From Undaria pinnatifida (taxonomy: Eukaryota; Sar; Phaeophyceae; Laminariales; Alariaceae): a DNA stretch of 64,000 bases. Location: NCBI GenBank assembly GCA_012845835.1, contig JABAKD010000016.1, positions 14,063,020 through 14,127,019 on the forward strand, given 5' to 3'. This document shows positions 23,101 through 38,100 of the stretch, in pieces. Numbering within the stretch: the first letter of the stretch is position 1; each line of letters begins with the position of its first letter. The notes below the pieces were generated by a model. That model ran no database searches. It was not told where the DNA came from and was given only the letters and a program-made list of their open reading frames with translations. The position numbers and the translations under genes were made by a program.

Positions 23101-26100
23101 TGCCGATCTCGGCAAGCGAACACCGTCCACTTCTTAACAATACGGAAATTTCACTGCAAATTAGCAAATAAGCATGCTTAAGTAAGCAACTTGCTGTAAA
23201 CTTGGTTAATCACGCTACTTGCTTAAATAAGCAACTAGCATGCTTAACTAAACAACTTTTTATCCAATTAAGCAATAATCAAAGCAACCCCTTTTTTAAT
23301 TTGATTACCAACACTAGAAAAAATACACTTGAGCTGTGAGATCGACCAAAAAGGGGTTTTGTTCAAAACTCAGCTTTGCAAGCTGCGTGTGATACTTCGA
23401 TCGCGCTTGTTACGGGGTTTGTATACCCTTGTGAAGGATAAAGGTCGGTGGCTCACATGCTAATGCCAGGGTCTGCAGGACTAGGACGTTCAGCCTAGTT
23501 CTGCGCACGGAAACTGTATAACCCGCATTGAGGGGTACAAAACCAGACATCTGTGGAATTCAGTATGCATGAAACAATACTTGTTACAGTGTAAGTTAAC
23601 TTTTGAGTGGGCTACTTGGGTCTACCGGGTTCGTACGCAAGTTCCTGTGTACTCCCTGTATACTATGTGGCAGGCCAGCGGTGGTCCAGCCCAGACCTGA
23701 TGCTCGGGTTGTTGGTGCTGTCGAGTCATGATAGAACATGCAGTGGACGTCGATCGCTACTGTTCCGAAGTGATCTCTCTTCTGCTCTTGGTGCAATGCA
23801 CTCACACACCCGTATTGATCGAATGAAGATCGACGAGTGAGATCTGGCGTTCTGCACCAGGCGTCGGGCGGTGCACACTTGATCCTAAAGCTCTTCGAAC
23901 GCCCATCTCACACACTGCCAGGGAATACACAAACTAAAGCGTGGGTCGAAAACGCTAGACCCCTGCACTCCTACAGATGGAAGCTCTTGCGCTCAAACTG
24001 AATGATCAAAGGTGCGTGTCGCCGAATCGCCAATTGTTTTTGAAATCCACTGCGTATTTTTCGAACGAACACTGACGACGGCTCGGGGGGGGGGGGGGTT
24101 CGAGGGGGGGTTCGACACTGTTATTTGCATCCTAGCACTGTTCGGCTGCCGTGCCAACCTAACACTACACTGCTGCTGTGGAGGGGTTGTAGGGCTCCTT
24201 CTCTCGACTACACCCCACATAACTCTCCCTTCCTTCGTATTGCAACACTGCTGTACGCGGCTTTGAGGTTGCGCTCGTGCACCCAACACTCATCCTTCCT
24301 GCCTCTGTGCGTCTCGTCCACTGCAGTGCGTCCTCTGCACACACGTGCTTCCGACATATGATGCCTTTGGCTGCTGTTGCGAGCTGTACTCCTCCTACTG
24401 TCTCTTCTGCCGCTCCTCTCTTGCGACTGCTGTGGGTGCCTGCTACTCTTCGGCTATGTTCTACACTGAAACATCGCACTTCTTTGTGACCTGGGCCGCG
24501 GAAAGGAATTCGCTCCTGGAAAACACCGCCTTCTCCAAGAAACTCCAAATTTTAAACTGCTACAAAACAAAAAAACGTTTACTTTCATCCTCTCGCCCTC
24601 AGCACTACTAGTACAAACCCCCACTCACGCCGCGCACACCACACACCCATTACTCCTGTCCCCAGCGGGAGACACGTCCCTTCTCGTAGCATCTTCCTCG
24701 GAGGTTGCACGTCTGCTGCCTCCCTGCTGTGACTGCTCCTCTCTTGCGACTGCTGGGGGTGTCTGCTGCTCTTGGGCTATGTTCTACACAGAAATACACC
24801 TGTGTTGCTCTGCCCACCAAAAGAAAAGTAAGGGCCAAACTATGCCGAAATACAGACCTGGAACCACCTCTACCGCTGTAATATTTGTGCACGATATCCC
24901 GCAGTTCTGCCATAACTCCGGCGTCACAGCTAATCAGAAAACGCACCACCCTGCGATGAAGATAGTCTTAGGTGCTCTCACTACAGTGTGGCAAAGCGGC
25001 AGCGGTTTTGGTGCCCTGCAAGCACCGCGACACTGTCGCTGAAGTTTGAAATGTGGTTCCAGGTCGTTGGATTTTTGCTAGTTCAGAGAGCCTCCGTGGT
25101 CATTTTCGGGTGGAGCCCCCGCAGGCCACAAATGTTAGCTCACCTGTGTAAAGGTGTTGAGGAAAGTTGGAATTCATATCGTGAAAACCACGGAACGACT
25201 TCCTCCATAAATACAGAAAATCAAACTGTTTGAATGTTAATCGGGACTACAGCAAACAAGAAAGTCCCGGATGGATCGATTCCTCCGAAGAGTCGACGTG
25301 TTAGAACAGGCATCACTAAAAGCTATATGTCACACTCGTTTCTTGGTGACGCATTTGGCCCTCCTTCTGGTATTGTTGTTGCCATAACGTAACGCAAAAC
25401 TATGCATACCACTTCTTCCTTGTCTGCCTACGTAACCGGTCCCCTTTCGTTGCTCGCTGATGTTCCTGTCATACAGACGCTGCTGGTATCGTCACCTGCG
25501 ACACTGAGGCCCGTCGGCTCTACATGCGGAAGGTGAGGCCTATTAATTATTACTCAACTAGCAGTAGCAGCGGTATGCAGTAGCAGTGGCAGTGCAGCAG
25601 CGGTATGATAGCAGTGCAGCAGCGGTATGATGGCAGCAGCAGCAGCAGTGCAGCACCAAACTCCTCACGTTGCCGGTTGGCTTTGAAACTGCCATTTGTA
25701 TATGTAGCGTAACCAAATACCTCAACCTCTCCTTTCTCCCCTACTGTCCTACTCTTATCACAGCAATGCGCCGCAACTAGTCGCAACGTCGGGGGGAATT
25801 CCTGTACGCGTAGTCTATGCTGATTCCTACTGTATTGACAACCCGGAAAGCTTCGTACAAGGGCCGACCGGCCGAGCGAGAAATATACCCCACGTACATA
25901 TGTGATGCATGCACGGCGGTATCGTCTGTAGCAGGAAACATGTTCGCACACGCATTTTTTGTTCCATCTTACCGGTATGCTTCGAAGCATGCCTGGTTTA
26001 CTGGTATATTCATATTGTGTGGTATACTGTACTTGGTATGCCATGCCGGTCGCCCCAATGGTATAATGGTTACCCTCGAATGCTACTCTTCATATTGATA

Positions 26101-29100
26101 GACCTGATTCAGGCGTTCGGATCTCGCGTGGGTCGGACTTTTGAGTTTATTTGCAAACATGAAAAATGAAAGGGATCAACTGCTGAGATCGCCTTGCAGC
26201 GTGGGTAGGCGCAACTCGATGCAAGTCGACGAGAGAAGAAAGGGCTGAGATCTTCCCGCGATAAAAATGAAGGCACGAACCGCAATGGGGCGTGTGGGGA
26301 AGAGGGATAAGAGCCCACTAAGTGACTCTGGGTCTGGGTTACGTCTGTTAAAAGGAAGATAATTGACGAAAAAAACATGCTAAGATAATAAGTGGGACAA
26401 CAACAAAAAAAGATACCCTCAACCTCATTTTCTTACATGCAGTCGCAGTGGAAAGGCCGTTACTGGCATGATATTGGAACCATGTGCTCCATATATTAGT
26501 AGCGTATTCCCATAGTGTCCCTTCGTGCACTTTCGGTGCCTCCTATTAATAGAATAGTTGGTGGCATGAGAGACGTGGCAGACGCCTATGTTGGTCTCGC
26601 TCCTAACTGGTCTGGGCTACGAACTGGATAATAAGTGGGACAACAACAAAAAAAGATACCCTCAACCTCATTTTCTTACATGCAGTCGCAGTGGAAAGGC
26701 CGTTACTGGCATGATATTGGAACCATGTGCTCCATATATTAGTAGCGTATTCCCATAGTGTCCCTTCGTGCACTTTCGGTGCCTCCTATTAATAGAATAG
26801 TTGGTGGCATGAGAGACGTGGCAGACGCCTATGTTGGTCTCGCTCCTAACTGGTCTGGGCTACGAACTGGGCCAGCCAAGACCGCAGGGATATGCAGTAT
26901 TGCGTTTTTTCAACCATTTCACCCCAGTGAGTGTTTTTGAGTCTTCCCCAATATCTCGTGGAATTCGAGTCGAGTTATAAATACGTCATTTTTTTTTTAA
27001 TTTATTGTTTTGTTTTGCACATGCACTGATGTGTCAGGGTCACTGCTTCCAAATTCCGAGCCCTTCTTCGAAGTAGCCCCATCACCTTGCTGTATTTGCG
27101 ATGTATATTTCTGTGTCGTAGTTTTGTGACCACAGCATGACAGCAGTAGCAGAGCTCGTCTCTCTTACCATGATGTTGTTGTTGTCTAACATTAACTCTT
27201 GTCAAACATCTAGAGTCCGTGGTCACACAAAGGTGCTGGAACCTACCTTTGTGCTGGAACCCGAAGAAGATCCGAAAAACCAAATGAAATCAAAATTCGT
27301 CCGGGAAATACTACGCTTTCCCGCCTTAAAACGCACGATACGAAGAAGAAGGCGCACAAGTGAAATGACCCAATGTGCAAATTGATCTCACATGGCCGCG
27401 GGTATCCACTCAACTACGGCATTGAGTTCCCCCGTTCCCAGAACTAACCAACTCGCGGCTACAAACTACAGCGGTTGGGCTGCCTGCACCGTACGAACCG
27501 CACGGTAATCGTGACCACAGACGAACGCGCCTGCTGTCTGGACTGCTGTCAGAGTGACGACCCGCGGGCATGCAGTGAAAAAAGGGCAATCGAACCAAAA
27601 ACCACCATACAAAATATCAATGATCGCCCCGTCTTTCCGAGTTATCTGACAGGTTGCAGCGCAGCTGAGCTACGACGCCCGTGCCTGAAAATTGAAAATT
27701 GCGGGGGGTCGTTCCCCATGAAGGTTATACAACTCTACCAACTCTACAAAAATCAGTGACGTAAGTAACATGTTGTACTACTGCCTCGTAAAAAAACCTG
27801 AAAAAAGACGATCGCTGCTCTTGTGATGATGGTGTGCGTGCGGGTCGTGGGTCTCCGTGTGCCATGCTCCTGCTGTGATTCTCCATGGCCGCCTCATCGC
27901 CTTCGCTCACTCGGCCCGCTCATTCGCACTTGCTCTCGTTGCCGCTCAATTCCAATCGGTTCCCCTTCCCCCCCGTTCTAAAAAAACAAAATGCTCCTCG
28001 CAGCTTGCGGTGCTGATCTGAAGAACAAAAGTTCTCGTTCAGGGAGAGTTCAATCCGTCTCTTCCCCGCCCGTCGACGCTCAGTCGCCCTCCTCCTCCGT
28101 CGTCGAATCCAGCCTCCTGCTGGCGCAGTTCCCTCCACTCAAACCAAGACTGCGCCGTAGTGTGGCTCGTGGTGGCGCCTGTCTCCGCGCACGAGCATGC
28201 CGATTAAGCATTGCTGCTCCGCCGCTGCTGCCTAAAAAGACGCGTGAATCGTAGGTGACCATGCCTAACGCACCACGTACGACCCAACTCTACCGCCACG
28301 CCTAAGCCTCGCGGCCACACGCAGCAGCAAGAAGGTATCACTCCTTGAGGGTGAGTCCGGCCTTGCACCATAGAAGGCAACGGCACAGACACTATTGATA
28401 GTTGTGCTGGATGTAGATGGGTGATGTAAACGGGTGGACATGCCAGTTTAACGTGAAGAACGCATGCTTCGAAGTACACACACCGCAAAAATCACCCGGG
28501 CTTAAATTCCAAGTGGGAGCAAGGAGGCCGACGCCGGGCGTCCGACGTCCAACGTCCCTAATGTTGCCGTACCGCTGCTTTGTCTGTATTGCACAGCAAA
28601 CCAGCACAGCAATAAGCCTAACTAGACAGCAGCAGCAGCGGCTGCAGTATGGTTATCGGTCCAAAATTCGAAAATTGCCGGAACGCGTCTTCGTATTTTG
28701 TATTTCGGTGCGCGGTACTTTCGGTCACAGATGCTACGCAAGAGACCGGTCTCTTCAAACGGTTAGCTATAGTACGTTCGTCGGAGCTGAGGGTGGGAGG
28801 GCGGTCGGCCAAGGGGCCAAACCGCGGTCTCGTCTCGTAGCGTAGCTGCTGCGTACGATTCATTCATGTGCGTTGACGGTATTATACTCGTAGACGATAG
28901 ACAATGTCCTCGAAGCATATACTAGGGCCTGGAACCATCCCCACGACGATTTATTCATGTTCATTGACGGTATTATGCACGTAGACGATAGACAATGTCC
29001 TCGAAGCATATACTAGGGCCTGGAACCACCCCCACGACTAAAAATTGACGGCATGAACCAGTGGTTGTGGTGTGTTGCAAGGCCTGTACTATACGAAGTG

Positions 29101-32100
29101 CCTACGACTAGTCGGAGTGCAAGGACGTGGTCGGAATTGCGACGACAATGGCAGTATTATCAGTACGGACATACTTTCAATTTTATATCAGAAAACGGTG
29201 TGTATTGTTCACGTCGAGTGGGATCCGAAGTATAGTGGGATCCAAAGGACGCGCCAGCTAGCGCTGGGTTACGAAAGCAACTGAGGTAGATCGACACACG
29301 ACGGGTATGAAAATACGTGGAAGTGTGGTGAGCTTAAGCTTTATTTTTGCCCATCCGCCGGAGGATAAAAAAAAAGAAGTCGAACTGATATCTCCGCCCT
29401 ACTACACCCAGCACAAGCAGTTTTTCGTGCCGATGCCTCCTGATTCTGGGCAGTCGAGCTTGGTCACAAACTACAAGATAAGAGATGCATTGCAACCAGG
29501 TGCAGTAAAGTTATTTGGCCGTGCAATGCCAAACGCAATTAATGCGAGGGCGGAATATGTGCAAGCCAGCACACCAGGCAACGAAGAAAAGAAGCAGAAG
29601 AGGGCAGAGAGAGAGGAAACACGATACACATCTAAACACACGCGATGAATGCGAGGACGGAACACATGCAAGCCAGCACACCAGGCAATTATCAAGGAAG
29701 AAAGACAAGAAGGAGAATAAGGCAGATAAATAAGAGAAACAAAACAAAACTTGAAATGAAAACGAAGAGGAAAGGAGCTTAGGGGAGAATGGAAGGGGTA
29801 CCCAGGAAACAAGGCACGGTGGGCGGACTAGTCTAAAGGGTTTTCGATGGGCACATACTTCAAGGTTTCCCTCCGGGATGGAGTTGACTTGATGTCTCGG
29901 GGGCGTCGCAAGTCGAAAAGGGGGGACAGAGACATTCCAATGATGTGTGTGAGCTACTGCTTTTGCTACTGCCGTATGCTTTCGTATGCCTGGTATGGTA
30001 TGTCCAACGATGTATGTTTGATAGTTGCATAGCACGTGAAAGTGTCGTGGTTTGATCTCCTGCTGTGCACCAACCACACACATACACTGCGACTAAAGGC
30101 AACAACTTGAAACACGGCTGCCGTTGTACCGCTGCTGCTGTGCTGCTGGTGTATACTGAGTCTCTGACAGAACACGCTCCACGCACGCATACCTGGCGCA
30201 TACAGAAGCGCACAAACACACACATGCACACAGAAGCACCGTCTGTGACTACCACAAAGGAGAGATCGCAGCACGGCTGCTGTTGTACCGTGACTGCCAC
30301 AAATAGTACTTAGCCTGGGGGGACATGTGTGATGCAGCAGAACAGCAGCAGCAGAGCGAGAAGAGTAGCTAGCGAAGAGGCATAATGCGGTGAAATTTCC
30401 GTTTTCACAACATAAGGATTTCTGTGGACCCTGCGCGGCCCGGCGAACGACGCAGGCGGCAGTATGGGGCTTACTCTGTGGGTCTTGCCCGGTGCGACTA
30501 CCTCCCAGGTGTGGCGCGGGGATCACAACAACAACGCGTGAATATGTAGCTAGGTGGCAATCTCCCAGGTAGACAGGCAGAGGGAGTCATTTTGTCGAGC
30601 GAGGTGTGTTACATGTTCCGTGCGAGATGCACAACAACAACAATGATGTTCAAGAGATGTGTTGTTGCTGCGGTTGCTATGCTGCTGGCTGTATGTAGAG
30701 CTGCGTCGTAGTAGGCAGCAGAGAGGGTAAAAACATGCTGGACTGATGACGTCGCGCAGCGGTCGTGATAGCGGAGCGAACAATACAATGTGAGAACGGA
30801 ACGGGGTACTTTTTACACAGAACGAAAACAATGTGGGGTTTTCCATGCACCTGATCGCCTCAGCGAGGAGGAACACAACTCCTTGACCAAAAGAGCCAGC
30901 TAAGCGACGTTGAATGCTCGGAGCACCGCCACGGAACTCGGCCGGGATCCAGACATGCATCGCATCGCAATATACCGACGGCCCCCTTGCTTGCCCTGCA
31001 GCAGAAAGTGCGAAAAAAAACCTTCGCCCGCCAGAGAACACTATGCCCAAAAACAAAATGCATTTTTGACGCAGACATACACATAAACCGCCGTACCATA
31101 CCGTATACTGCTGCTGCCAGTATCTATGTGCAAGGCCGGTTAGAAAACGTTTAGGATGAAGCATGGAAACAGTCGTGCATTTGGGTCGGGGTTGGTTAGA
31201 GTTAGGGCTTACACCTGGTACGGCTGAAGTCCTCTACTTTTGTGTCTGGTACTCGATACTCGATAGTAGTTCCATCAGTCTAAACGTGACGACCACCGGT
31301 TATTCCGCCAGTCTTAACGTGATTACCACTGGTTGATATCGGCATGCTGCTGTACTTGGAAGTTTTCGTTGGAACCGACGCGCGTAGGTGCAGGCTTGCA
31401 TATGCTTTGCCATTGTGTTCATTGCGGTTGGCATTGCACGCCATCATTGCCATCATGGCCAATCCACCTTGCTGTATTTGCAATGTGTGTCTCTGTCTTG
31501 TAGTTTGTTATCACAGAACTCGTATATCGTAGGGAGCATCGGCACGGACACTGGCTGCGCTGGATGCAGATTGTTGGAAATATCGGTTGAATGTGAAGAG
31601 CACACACAGGGCTGCAGAACTTGAAGCTTTTGTACCCCAGGGTACTATTAATACCTGGTACGTACACAAGTTCGGCGTCTGTTGCGCGAAAAAAAATGCG
31701 ATATATGCGCGAGCATACGCCTGAAAAACAAGTAGCGAACTGCGTTTGAAAATAAGCGCCCCCCGAACCTCGAAAAGGCGTGCATCAGGACATGAGGACA
31801 TCAGGATGCCTTGGGATGTCTTAAGGCAGAAACGGGCTGATCGCACTTACACTCCCGAAATCAGGAGTTGCTCGGGGCCAGCATCGCTGCACCCAGGTCA
31901 ATCGATAAAAAGGAAACTAAATATTAAATATACATACGACGAATACCACAAAACGTGCCTAACCAAACATTACGTACGGCGAATACCGAAAAAGCCTTAT
32001 AATTATTTTCGGCTACTATGGCGACTAGGAAGAGGTGCGTAAGAAAGAATAAAAGCCTGCGAGTACGGCGAATAGCAAAAGGTGCCTAATATTTGTTTTC

Positions 32101-35100
32101 GACTACCTGTATGGCGAATAGGAAAAGGGGCATTAAAAATGTTCAACTGTGGCCAATTGGACGAAAGGTGCTTCAAAAAAGAAAATCGCTTACGGCGATT
32201 TGCAAAGAACAAAAGGGCAACATTTTTTTTCGCCTGCGGCGAAAAATGTTGCGCGCCCGAAATCGCGTTTTGCGCTGCGCGCAACCAGCCTCGCGGGGAC
32301 TGTCGCGCCAAAAGGTTATGTTGAACCAAATGTTGCGCCCGCGCAACAGCGCAACAGCTAATTAAGGCCCTGCTATGTACTAGGATATCATACGACGCTA
32401 TGTACTATAACATCATACGACCGTGAATTATTGGGCTTCGTGATTCAATTCCGTTGGTGTCTCGTTGGTGCATAGCAGGGGAGATCATGTTCTCGTGTGT
32501 ATGTGATTATTAGAGTACGCCTTGCCCTCTGTGGTTGGTCGAACATGCAACATGCCTTGCTATGAATACCTTGTCCTGTCGTTGCTCAGGGCTTCTGGAT
32601 TGGTCCATCTCGAACAGAACCACACAATGACCTATCAATCACTTGACCTTCTATTTACCTATACATTAGGCCGTTGGGTCCACTTACGAGCTATCTATTT
32701 TATTTTTTCGTGGACATGTTTACACCTTCGCACGAAGTCGCACCGCCAAAGCTTCGGTTGTCAAGCTCTGAAAAGCTCACAAAAACAGAGGAGTGTTCTA
32801 CGTAAAGGCAGCAAGCGCGACAACCAATGGTTGTTGCTGCTGTTGTTGCTGTTGTTGTTGTTGTTTCTGCTGTTGCTGTTGATGTTGATGTTGTCCTCGA
32901 ATTAAGGCATTGCCATAATCTATTAAGAGGGAACACACGAATATGATATAGTAATCAGGACAGAAAATTGTTCATAACATGTGGGAAATATTTAGGTTGT
33001 TTTGTGGTTATATCGTCCCATAGTCGGCGGTCACAGGGCAGGCTTTTACTCTGAAGCGGTCGAAACCCCAGAAGTGCGTTGGTTCGTCTGATTCGCTCCG
33101 GGTGACGATTAAGCGCGTTGTTGCTGCCGGCAGTTTTCATTTTTTGCGTTTTGTAGTCCAAGCAAGCAGTGCGCGGCTTGTGCTGATGTTCGCGTATTGT
33201 GATGTTATCATGCTCTCGTGTTGTTGTTCTTCTGTTTCCCTGATCCTGGAGTGACGAATTTGTACCTCTAGCAGCCACAACAACAACACACAATAACAAC
33301 AACAACACACAACAAACAACAACAAACAACACACAACACACAACACACAACACACACCACACAACACAAAAAACACAACACAACACACAACGCACACATC
33401 AACACACAACAACGCAGAACAACACACAACACACAACACACAACAACACACAACAACACACAACAACACACAACACTCGACAACACACAATAACACACAA
33501 CACACAACACACCAACACACGACATAGCAGAGCAACAGTCAAAAACGCCACTTAGAGTACTGATCGTCAATTACTCCGGATTAAAACTCTATTTGGCAGG
33601 ACAACGGGCTTTGCAAGGATGTTTTCCAGCAACAACACATGGTGCAGCTAAGGGGGAGAATGGGTTTGGCTCACTGCCGTTACCCCACTGCCGGAGGTGC
33701 AGGCTTGCAGGTGAGCTCGGTCTTGTTAGCTCTTGTTGACGCGAGTCTCGCCAACATGCACCCAGTAGAGCCCAGGACCACGTGGCTCCCGCTGCACAGA
33801 CCCAAGGAAGCACCCCCCTGCTTCGCCACCTCCATCGCGTACTCGTACTCCACCGGTCGTAGAGCTTACCACCTGGTAGCCAAGAAAAACTGGTTGAAAA
33901 ACTGGTTGAGGTTCACTACTGCTGTGTACAAGGTGACGGAGGTTGTATCCCTACATTGGCTACACATGCAATGCGGCGAGGGGAGTAAATACTGAATTAT
34001 TTTCTCGATATTAAGGAAGGCACGTACTGTAGTGGGGAGGGGGGAGCGCGAGACTGTGATATGTGCAAGGATAATAAAGAAAAAAAAATGGGGGGGAGAA
34101 AAGAAGGGAAAAAATGGTTGATCGGGCTTGATTGGGTTTTATATGGTTGTGGACAATTCCATGTGTCACACGATGTAGCTAAGGGGAAGGATGGACTTGT
34201 CTCCCTGCCGTTATCCCACAGACTTGCAGGTGAGGTCGGTGTTGTTGACTCTTGCAAGATTCCTCCGGTCAGGCTGGGGATCGTTTTGTCACCGGTTTGC
34301 ACTACACGAAAGAAAGCAAGCGTCAGGATGACATCGTGGGACTCGGCCGCGAGTTCCACGCCGACCTCCGCTGGTGGAAGTGGGCGAGACTGATTCCGCT
34401 TGCGAGGCCTACATGCCTATATACCTACCGGCTATTTACCGGTAACCTTTTTACTCTTTTTGGCTTGTCTGAGCCAGAGCCACCCCTGTGCCGAATGCAA
34501 TAAACTCGTGGTCCCTTGTTATTTATAGTGCGGTACCTTTTAGTGCGGGTTCTCAGTTTAGTGCGGCGAGAACCGCTTGTCACGACATGTCTCGTCGTAG
34601 TGTGTTGCAGCGTCCTGGGATGGTGCGGGGTTCCAGTTTGGTGCGGGTGTCGTCATATGGCAATCCACCGCACTAGTGAGGGAGCACGACTGTTAACACA
34701 TTATTCATGTTATATCAGGTACTTCTCCGTCCGGAGAAGGACCGCTTGGGTGTTAATATGGATACCGAAAGGCCCGTAATTTTTTCCGGACAGAGTGATG
34801 AATGATAGGATATCGTATAGAAAACGCCATATACTTTTGCTGATCCGTGTGGATGACAACTTTTTTCGTGTGTCTTGACATGTAGGAGGAGGCCCAGCCC
34901 ATGTACACCAACTACCCCTTCGGGGTCTGCCTGGCACACAACGGCAACCTGACCAACATCAAGGAATTGAGAGAGAGCGTCTTCGCGGAGGGGAGGCATA
35001 TCAACACGGACTCGGTGAGAAAAGCATGCCAATTTTTGATCGCGTGGCCTATGGTCGTTTTTGTGTTTTCAATTTGTTTTGTCTTGACGTCCGACCGATG

Positions 35101-38100
35101 GGTGAATTATAGCTTTCGCAGTTGGTTCTTTTTTTGTTCCATGTTTTTTTTCGCAATAGGGTGGTAATATTAATTGCACAAAAACAGATTTTGGCGCTAA
35201 GATTGACCCAGGAGGGAAGGGGAGAAGAGGGGAGGGAGAGAGGTGGGGTACTGCGCCATAACAAAGTTAAAGGGGATGCAGCGACACAGCTTCAAGTAAG
35301 CAGTAGAATGTACGATGGGGGATGGGAGAGTTTAACTGCCGATTGGTCTCCGCTTTTTGCCTCCCGATGCTTGTGCGATTGAAAACAACAGTATGAAAAT
35401 GAAACGCGCATTGTGTTGGCCCCGTTGCTTGCAGGATTCGGAGCTGCTGATCAACGTGTTCGCCAAGGAACTCACGAAGCACGACAAGCAGGTGATTGAT
35501 GTAGGATGTAGGACCTTGGGCTTAACCAGTTGTCAACTGCAACCTTTTTGGCGGGGGGTGGATCAACTATTTGGAGTCAATGTCAGGTTGTTTTTGCAAT
35601 AGTAAAACGATTTTCCCCCTTGAAGGCGTTAGAGTTTGCACCAGGTTTGGAGCCTAACTTCTTGAAAATCGAGTAAAGTCATGTTTGCAGCTGTAGATGG
35701 GTTGTCTAAACCAGGTTAGGCCTCTAACCCTTTTAAGGCTCGTTTATTATCGACCAAAATAAGATATTTGCGATAGTATCAGCCGTCTATTAATAGAAAG
35801 AGTCTGCACCAGTGCATGTTACACTATTACAGTAGTAGCATCAGAAAGCGGTTCGTGTTGTGTCGTATAGCTACTACCGGTCGCTGCGATTTGAACACAG
35901 CATTAATCGTGGACACACCCTCTATACCCGGCATCCCGGCCTGCTTCGTGTGGCGGATTATGAAATCATCGTCCATTTTTCCGTCGATGTTTGAGTTTTT
36001 TCCTCTGAAGTTTCCAAGGGGTTAACACTTATCATAGAAATTCACCCACCACGTTTGAGGAACACCGTACTTGGAATTAGACTTGGCTACCGTGCTACCT
36101 GGTACGTACTACGGTATGATATTTGGAGCCAAAAAAAGGATTGAAGTAACCCTTGTACACTTCACGCTTTCGCTGAAAACGCTTCATTTGTTCGATTAAC
36201 GACTTTCTCGGAATATTCATTTTGCTGCTCTGTCAGCCGTTCCAGGCGACATTAACTACTTGGTTTTAGAGTACAGTCGATCTCTCTCGGGCTCTGAGAC
36301 GAGAGCTGCACGTGTCACTCTCAACCACTCTCTGTCATTCATCACTGTGTCTGTGATTATTGAGTGTGATAATCAGCCTCTTCTTTACTGGTGAATGAGC
36401 GAACACAAAAAGCAATAAAACACCACACACCCGCAACAATACGATTGGCAAAACACAACACAAAAAACTTCACGCACAAAATGCACCGGTTTCACGAATC
36501 TTGGGATCGCCGTCACTTAGCGTGGCGGCGTAAGCCGCCGAAAAACCTTGCACATACCCAAGTACCAAAATATGTGTGCGTTCTCTTGTTTGGCGTTTTA
36601 GACCTTTTCAGTGACTTCTGTTTTGAGTTTGTTTGCGAAAAAGTTGTAGTGTACTTGTTGAAGGAAGTGAACAGCGCTCGAGAAATTTACCAGGCGGTCG
36701 GAGTGAAGGTTAGTTTTTTTTTAAGTATAATCGAGTATCAATCAACCATTCTGTCGGGAGATGTGCCCTATCAACGTACATATCAACATGCCCTCTCAAC
36801 ATGCCCACTTGTGCTCTCGCAGAGTCAAGTGTAAATCGAACTTTTGTTCGGAACCTGACCTCTCTAATTTATCGTGTCAACATCTCTCAACATGCCCACT
36901 TCTGCTCTCCTCGCGCCAACATCATTTTCCCCTGATGCTCTTGTGCCGTTCCTCGGCATGATCTCCGTTTCCGCTGTTGCCGCGGTTGCCTCCGTCTATT
37001 GTTGGATATCGTACATATCTGGTATCGAACTTCTGAATATATCTTATCGAACTTATATCGAATCGAACTTCCGATGTGTCGTATCGATATGTCGTTTCGA
37101 ACTTCCGATATGTCGTATCGAACTTCCGATATATCGTATCGAACTTCCGATAGGTCTCTTGAAAAATTCCATATATCGTATCGAAATTCCGATATATCGT
37201 GTCGGACTTCCCATATATCGAATCGAACTTCCGATATATCGTATCGGACTCCATTGTCGTATATACCATACAACTTTTTGCACTTCTTGGCGGGGACACT
37301 TTGCTGACCCAGCAGCCCGGGCTGAATCTTATGACTGTCGTTCGTTTTGGTCGTGCTCGCTCTCAGCCTCAACAAGTAACCCCCGAGGACATTTTTGAGG
37401 CGGCTGGAGGCGTTATTTCGCGGTGCCAGGGGGGCTATGCTGTTGTGGTGAGCATAACCTTCGGGATTTTTTGTTTGTTTTTGGCATGTGTCTTTCAATA
37501 TGTCGTTAGTCTTTGTTGGGTCTCAAGTACGGCGTTCAGATCTATGCAACGCTACAAAAACGGGTGGCAAGTACGGCGTTCAGATCTATGCAACGCTACA
37601 AAAACGGGTGGCTTCTCCTTCTGGTTGAGAAGCACGATGGTGAGTTGCAATGTTGAGGTTCGCGCCTAACCGAGCCTCCTACCGTACTCTTGCATAGGCG
37701 CACGCGACGGTGGAGGGCTCACCCGAGAACTTGCTTTTCAGTAGAAAAGAAGAGTGCCATCCGATGAAGAGCCTCATGGCCTAACTCTAAGAGAATGTTT
37801 GCGATTTCCGAATTATTTTTGGGTTGAAAAAAATGTAATAATAATGTTGAATTCGGCGAACGCTATAAATTAAACCCAAGGCCAACCAAGCCACAGAAAA
37901 ATAAGTTCGTAAGTTGAAAAAAATATAGTAGGAAGACTTAGATGTAAGTCCTATGATTAGTTTTTCGCTGATTTTTCGTGCCCTGGGTTGGCCTTGGATT
38001 GTGACGTTCGACGGTTTCAACACTAACATAGTATTACATGTTTTCCTACCAAACTCCTACCCGACCAAACTTGGTATCTCGCAAACAAGCTATTGATGGT

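Larger units (their letters stand above)
11146..25476 (+). other. purF: purF intron 1 (14.3 kb, LINE-bearing)
   Basis: Intron 1 is larger than many whole genes. It holds a decayed copy of exon 2, two members of a LINE family in opposite orientations, TIR/MITE-like and SINE-like repeats and several tandem duplications, itemised separately. No other host gene was recognised inside it. Confidence 0.85.
25533..33599 (+). other. purF: purF intron 2 (8.1 kb)
   Basis: It contains a tRNA-derived SINE, a perfect 243-bp tandem duplication, several shorter duplications, minisatellites and a long CA/ACA-rich run directly before exon 3. No other host gene is confidently recognised; one G+C-rich open frame at 27,991-28,254 is unexplained. 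Confidence 0.85.
33711..34885 (+). other. purF: purF intron 3 (1.2 kb)
   Basis: It holds a decayed partial copy of exon 3 and a scrap of retroelement coding sequence, listed separately. Confidence 0.85.

Noticed and set aside
33137-33570. Long Cys/Val-rich open frames on the minus strand
   Set aside because: They are translations of the CA/ACA low-complexity run.
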